From NCBI GenBank assembly GCA_002333425.1, contig DDBL01000072.1, positions 1-7,062 on the forward strand: DNA of 7,062 nt, in the 5' to 3' direction. This stretch comes from Leptospiraceae bacterium UBA2033 (GTDB lineage: Bacteria > Spirochaetota > Leptospiria > Leptospirales > Leptospiraceae). The notes under the pieces are model-generated. The model was not told where the DNA came from and did no database searches. It was given only the letters and a program-made list of their open reading frames with translations. Shown in pieces: positions 4,177 to 7,062 of this stretch (positions are counted from its first letter, which is position 1; every line of letters starts with the position of its first letter). Both the position numbers and the translations under genes were made by a program.

Positions 4177-6252
4177 CTATTTAGCGTGAATTGTTGACCA
4201 AAATTTTTCATTTGGAACAAGTCCAAGTTCATCTTTCGAATACTCTTTGTTAATCCGATTCAAATAATACATCTTAACTTTTCCTTTATTCTTTGCAGAT
4301 ACTTCACCGCGATACTCGCATTCAAAGAAATCCTTTACATGTTCATACGTCGCATAAGAGATATTAATCCTTCCCGCAGTTCCACTCGACTCCATTCGAC
4401 TTGCTGTGTTGACAGTATCTCCCCAGATGTCGTAAGCGAATTTCTTTTCACCCACAACACCAGCCATTACAGGACCTGAGTGGATACCAAGGCGTAACTC
4501 CCAGTAGGGAACTTTGATTTCCTGTTTGAGTGCTTTCATTTGATTCATAAAAGATTGAATTTCTAGTGCAGCAAGGCAGGAATCAATTGCATGAGTAGCG
4601 TTTACTTTCGGTATGCCACCTGCGCACATATAGCTATCGCCGATTGTTTTTAATTTCTCTAGATTATATCTTTCTGTAATTCTATCAAATTGGGAAAAAC
4701 AATCATCTAGCTCTTTGATTAATTCTTGCGGAGTCATACCTTCGGCTATTTGAGTGAAACCTTTGAAGTCTGTAAACATTATGCTTGTGCTTTCAAAAAG
4801 AACGGGTGTAACTAGTCCTTTTTCTTTTAACTCTTCTGCTACTTCTTCCGGGAGGATATTTAAGAGTAACTTGTCAGATTTTTGTAAGGCGACTTCTATG
4901 GTTTTATTTGCTTGGTTTAATTGCTCTGTGCGCTCGATTACTTTACGCTCTAAGTTTTCGGAAAGATCTTCTACTTGCGTAAATGCTTTTGCGAAACGGG
5001 CAGAAAGTAGGAACGCTTGCGAAAATATAAATATAAATAATCCTGTCGGAGTATAAAATCCTGTGTAAATAATTAGGTTTGTATGTAGTATATCATTTAT
5101 CATTGCAAAGATTAAAAATATAGAACCGGCTAAGAACGATTTTGCTCCCTCTCGTCCTTTGGAAATAGCACGAATAAATATATAAACACCAAATAGAATA
5201 GAAATAATAGCGATTAGCTCCATTGCCAAAACCGTGTGTGTAAAAATCCTAGGTGGAAAAAAGACAACAGGTATTAGCAATAAGTAAGAGGATATTTGGA
5301 TAACTAAGATAGGAAATTTGGGAGAATCTTCTGGAAATATTTCTCGTAGATATAAAATAAAAAATGGAATTCCAAGGTAAAATGCCAAATATTCTAACTT
5401 AACTCCTAAATTAAAAGGAAAATTAGGAAATAGGGTATAAAGATAAAATTCACCGGTGAGAAGTGTTCTTATCGAAACTAAAATACAAATCAAACCGAAC
5501 CAAAGTGCGGAGCTATCTTTTCGCTTAACAGAAAATAGCCCCAAATGGTAAAGCCCCATAATCAGAAGGGAACCAGCTAAAAATATATCGACAAATAAAT
5601 TCTTCTCTCTTTCTTTTACAATATCCCTATCAAGCCCGATCGGAATTGGATACCAAATTCCACCTTGTTTGTAATTAAAATTAGAGATATGAAAGATGAA
5701 TTCATATTCTCCTGAGATAACTTCCGGTATTCGCACAACTTGCACCTTATAGTCCGGTTTGGATTCTTCGGGGGTAATTCCAATTTGACCCACAGTTGTA
5801 ATTAGTTTTCCATTGATAAAAAGTTTATAGGCAGTTCCCATTGTCGGAAGTTGGATAGATAAATCCGAAGTTTGTTTTGTTAAAAATCTTAACCTATAAG
5901 TAGCATGTCCGTCCCCATCAATGATTTTCGGAATATCACCGTCAGACGAAACATTATGACCATTCCAGGAATTTGGAACGGAGATATAATTGATTTTTTC
6001 GTGTAAGGGCTGAATATATTCAGCCCCTACGACGTTTGTTGGATCTAAAAACTCTTCCCAGTAAAATTCCCATTCTCCATCGAGGCTAACAATGCCACCC
6101 TTCTCAAAATCCCATCCTTGGTTCCCGAGAGTAGCAGAGGGACGTAAATCCAACACACCTTTAACCGCAACAGGAGGTTTCTTTTGATTAGCCGGTGGAG
6201 CGCATTGAAATAGAGTGAGTAGAAAGAATAAGAGTAGGGTAATTTTTTTCAT
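4177..6252 (-). CDS. 7TM (7TMR-DISM type) receptor-class III adenylate cyclase
   Basis: This 691-residue membrane protein should make cAMP from ATP. Residues 1-17 are a signal sequence ending LFQC (a weak lipobox, with Gln at -1). Residues about 33-207 form a beta-sandwich periplasmic domain (GWDFEKGG, SLDGEWEFYW, YISVPNSWNG, HATYRLRF, LFINGKL). Seven hydrophobic segments follow, near 219-240, 249-268, 284-305, 313-333, 339-362, 371-394 and 400-420. A coiled-coil linker spans about 425-465. The catalytic domain is about 485-668, with metal-binding Asp495 (MFTDFKGFT) and Asp539 (KTIGDSYM). Lys535 and Asp608 (YDIWGD) are the adenine-selecting pair, so cAMP rather than cGMP. Asn615 and Arg619 (NTASRM) are the transition-state residues. 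All catalytic residues are present. Residues about 75-83 (GAEYIQPL) are encoded by a palindromic repeat. Upstream is a toxin gene, 36 bases away; downstream is a haem lipoprotein. Confidence 0.93.
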   Translation of the reverse strand: MKKITLLLFFLLTLFQCAPPANQKKPPVAVKGVLDLRPSATLGNQGWDFEKGGIVSLDGEWEFYWEEFLDPTNVVGAEYIQPLHEKINYISVPNSWNGHNVSSDGDIPKIIDGDGHATYRLRFLTKQTSDLSIQLPTMGTAYKLFINGKLITTVGQIGITPEESKPDYKVQVVRIPEVISGEYEFIFHISNFNYKQGGIWYPIPIGLDRDIVKEREKNLFVDIFLAGSLLIMGLYHLGLFSVKRKDSSALWFGLICILVSIRTLLTGEFYLYTLFPNFPFNLGVKLEYLAFYLGIPFFILYLREIFPEDSPKFPILVIQISSYLLLIPVVFFPPRIFTHTVLAMELIAIISILFGVYIFIRAISKGREGAKSFLAGSIFLIFAMINDILHTNLIIYTGFYTPTGLFIFIFSQAFLLSARFAKAFTQVEDLSENLERKVIERTEQLNQANKTIEVALQKSDKLLLNILPEEVAEELKEKGLVTPVLFESTSIMFTDFKGFTQIAEGMTPQELIKELDDCFSQFDRITERYNLEKLKTIGDSYMCAGGIPKVNATHAIDSCLAALEIQSFMNQMKALKQEIKVPYWELRLGIHSGPVMAGVVGEKKFAYDIWGDTVNTASRMESSGTAGRINISYATYEHVKDFFECEYRGEVSAKNKGKVKMYYLNRINKEYSKDELGLVPNEKFWSTIHAK
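6007..6031. repeat. GGGYTGAAT palindromic repeat, copy inside the cyclase gene
   Basis: GGGCTGAATATATTCAGCCC (6007-6026) is a perfect 20-bp palindrome followed by CTACG. With flanking pairs the hairpin extends over about 6002-6031 with one mismatch. It matches the intergenic copy at 893-917 in 22 of 25 bases. On the minus strand it is read in frame as the cyclase peptide GAEYIQPL (residues about 76-83), in a loop of the periplasmic domain between the EWEFYW strand and the YISVPNSW strand. Confidence 0.8.
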
Positions 6253-6288
6253 AGGGAAATCCGTTTACGTAATTTTCAAAGACGGCAT

Positions 6289-6642
6289 CTAGAATGGTTT
6301 TCGAATTCGTACAAAATTATAATCGATTACGCTAAAAGCATGACGCATTTGCTCTAAGTTTTCTTGAATTGATCTTAATACAATCGAAGCTTTGGTTTCG
6401 CTAGGTAAACCGCTTAGGCGAATTAAAATTACACCATGATTTTGTTTTTGCAATCGGAAAACTAATTCGCCAAAGTCTTTGTCTTCTGTTAAGAGTAAAG
6501 CTTGTTCCTGAACAGCGATTTCAAGAACAACATCATCAGGCTTTCCAAAGAAAGATTCTGAAATAGAAATTACTTCGAATTGATTCTCTCTCAGAATACG
6601 AACAATGGCAGCATCGACACTCTCATCTGCTACAAAATTCAT
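6289..6642 (-). CDS. DUF5615 PIN-like toxin
   Basis: The product is 117 residues, the usual length for DUF5615, a compact PIN-like nuclease family found as the toxin of type II toxin-antitoxin pairs. Sequence marks are the N-terminal FVADESVD with Asp6/Glu7, GKPDDVVLEIA with Asp36/Asp37, and LLLTEDKDFGELV with Asp54/Asp56. These acidic residues are the expected metal-binding set of a PIN fold. A HGVILIRLSG strand follows, as is typical. The ATG directly follows the TAA of the DUF433 gene with no spacer and no clear Shine-Dalgarno, so translation is probably coupled to the antitoxin. The expected activity is RNA cleavage, as inferred from PIN relatives. No truncation or missing acidic residue is seen, so the toxin looks intact. 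Confidence 0.88.
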   Translation of the reverse strand: MNFVADESVDAAIVRILRENQFEVISISESFFGKPDDVVLEIAVQEQALLLTEDKDFGELVFRLQKQNHGVILIRLSGLPSETKASIVLRSIQENLEQMRHAFSVIDYNFVRIRKPF

Positions 6643-6879
6643 TTAAGCTGCCGAATATACTAATTCATTTTTTATTAGAAGAGAAGCATAAAGTAAACAT
6701 GCATTTATAGATGACTGATTAATTCTCGGGTAGGCTAAAAGCAATTGTTCAAAGGTCTCACCCATCGCAAGTTTTTCAAGGATTAAATCTACAGGGATTC
6801 TGGTGCCTTTTATTACAGGTTTACCAAACATGATTTTGGGGTCTCTACTGATATGCTCTTTAATATCCATAATAACCAT
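6643..6879 (-). CDS. DUF433 antitoxin
   Basis: The product is 78 residues from the first ATG (6879), or 75 from the ATG at 6870 (MDIKEHIS). The second start matches usual family beginnings better, and neither has a good Shine-Dalgarno. The DUF433 signature is clear: HISRDPKIMFGKPVIKGTRI, then PVDLILEKLAMGETFEQLL, then YPRINQSSINACLLYA, a winged or helix-turn-helix-like DNA-binding fold. DUF433 proteins are the standard antitoxin partner of DUF5615 toxins, and the two are adjacent here with stop and start touching (TAAATG). It presumably neutralises the toxin and represses its own promoter (family knowledge). A candidate promoter lies just upstream at 6886-6913. Confidence 0.88.
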   Translation of the reverse strand: MVIMDIKEHISRDPKIMFGKPVIKGTRIPVDLILEKLAMGETFEQLLLAYPRINQSSINACLLYASLLIKNELVYSAA

Positions 6880-6885
6880 AGAATA

Positions 6886-6913
6886 TTTATATATGTAAAA
6901 AATTGCAAGTTAA
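6886..6913 (-). promoter_or_regulatory. Candidate promoter of the antitoxin-toxin(-cyclase) series
   Basis: Read leftward, TTAACT (6913-6908, four of six to TTGACA) and TATAAA (6891-6886, five of six to TATAAT) are 16 bases apart. The predicted start falls around the first ATG at 6879, which favours translation from the ATG at 6870 or a nearly leaderless message. No inverted repeat that would serve as an operator is obvious. Confidence 0.4.
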
Positions 6914-7019
6914 ATTGGGAATGCAGAAAAAGTAATATCGGAGAATATTTATGTCAATAGGCAGTGATTGATCTTCTTAAAGGTAGAATAGATTACGACC
7001 TCCGAGTATTCCCTATTCT

Positions 7020-7062
7020 TCATTCAAAATCATCCCCCAAGCTCTTCCCATCTCTTAAACTT
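7020..7062 (-). CDS. Possible C-terminal end of a leftward gene cut by the window edge
   Basis: Read leftward from the window edge, one frame encodes 13 residues ending GKSLGDDFE and then TGA (7022-7020). The acidic tail reads like a genuine protein end, and the frame is co-directional with the antitoxin. So few codons cannot establish a gene, and another minus frame is also open briefly. Confidence 0.25.
   Translation of the reverse strand, partial: SLRDGKSLGDDFE

Noticed and set aside
4754..5056. 100-codon frame on the + strand
   Set aside because: It is fully antisense to the cyclase catalytic and coiled-coil region, and codes for a Ser/Asn/Lys-rich peptide without features.
6640..6645. 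TAA-ATG junction between the DUF433 and DUF5615 frames, which are in the same frame, as a second nonsense-split gene
   Set aside because: DUF433 and DUF5615 are known as separate partner proteins and both are full length here, so this is an ordinary coupled junction.
6940..6971. GGAG followed 7 bases later by ATG, on the + strand
   Set aside because: The frame closes after six codons (MSIGSD). A different frame stays open to the window edge but starts only at GTG, and 34 open codons is not beyond chance.

Overview
The window comes from a low-GC spirochaete, most likely a member of the Leptospiraceae. The main evidence is a FlaB-type periplasmic flagellin at the left edge, with the flagellin core and the WFH...QRER central segment typical of leptospiral FlaB. 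Supporting evidence is the number of lipoproteins with loose spirochaetal lipoboxes and a seven-TM (7TMR-DISM type) receptor fused to a class III cyclase, an architecture common in Leptospira. Assignment below family level is not possible from this sequence alone.

Layout. 1-633 (+) is the 3' two-thirds of flaB, closed by a clear rho-independent terminator at 678-704. 705-1034 has no gene and is a cluster of small repeats: a CAC-GAG tandem motif, a 30-bp near-palindrome, and a 95-bp element with perfect 13-bp inverted ends that carries a GGGTTGAAT palindrome. 1035-1676 (-) encodes a small lipoprotein N-terminus (47 aa) and a 165-aa ORF in the same frame, separated only by one TAA. This looks like one lipoprotein gene broken by a nonsense codon. 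1735-1916 is a gene-free segment bounded by 17-bp inverted repeats, MITE-like. 1967-2650 (+) is a secreted TPR protein. 2750-3763 (+) is a CAP/SCP-domain lipoprotein.

The right half is transcribed leftward as a compact series: a DUF433 antitoxin (6643-6879), a DUF5615 PIN-like toxin (6289-6642), a 7TM receptor-adenylate cyclase (4177-6252), and a lipoprotein with one CXXCH haem-binding motif (3787-4158). The gaps are 0, 36 and 18 bases, so co-transcription is plausible. The extreme right edge (6880-7062) holds a candidate promoter for the antitoxin-toxin pair and perhaps the last 13 codons of another leftward gene.

How the genes relate. The cyclase probably turns a periplasmic or membrane signal into cAMP, since its substrate-determining residues are of the adenylyl type. 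The adjoining c-type haem lipoprotein is a candidate partner by position only. The antitoxin-toxin pair is a standard mobile or stabilising module. The most interesting signal is a 25-bp palindromic repeat present twice: once in the intergenic repeat cluster and once in frame inside the cyclase coding sequence. The two copies differ by a paired, pairing-preserving substitution.
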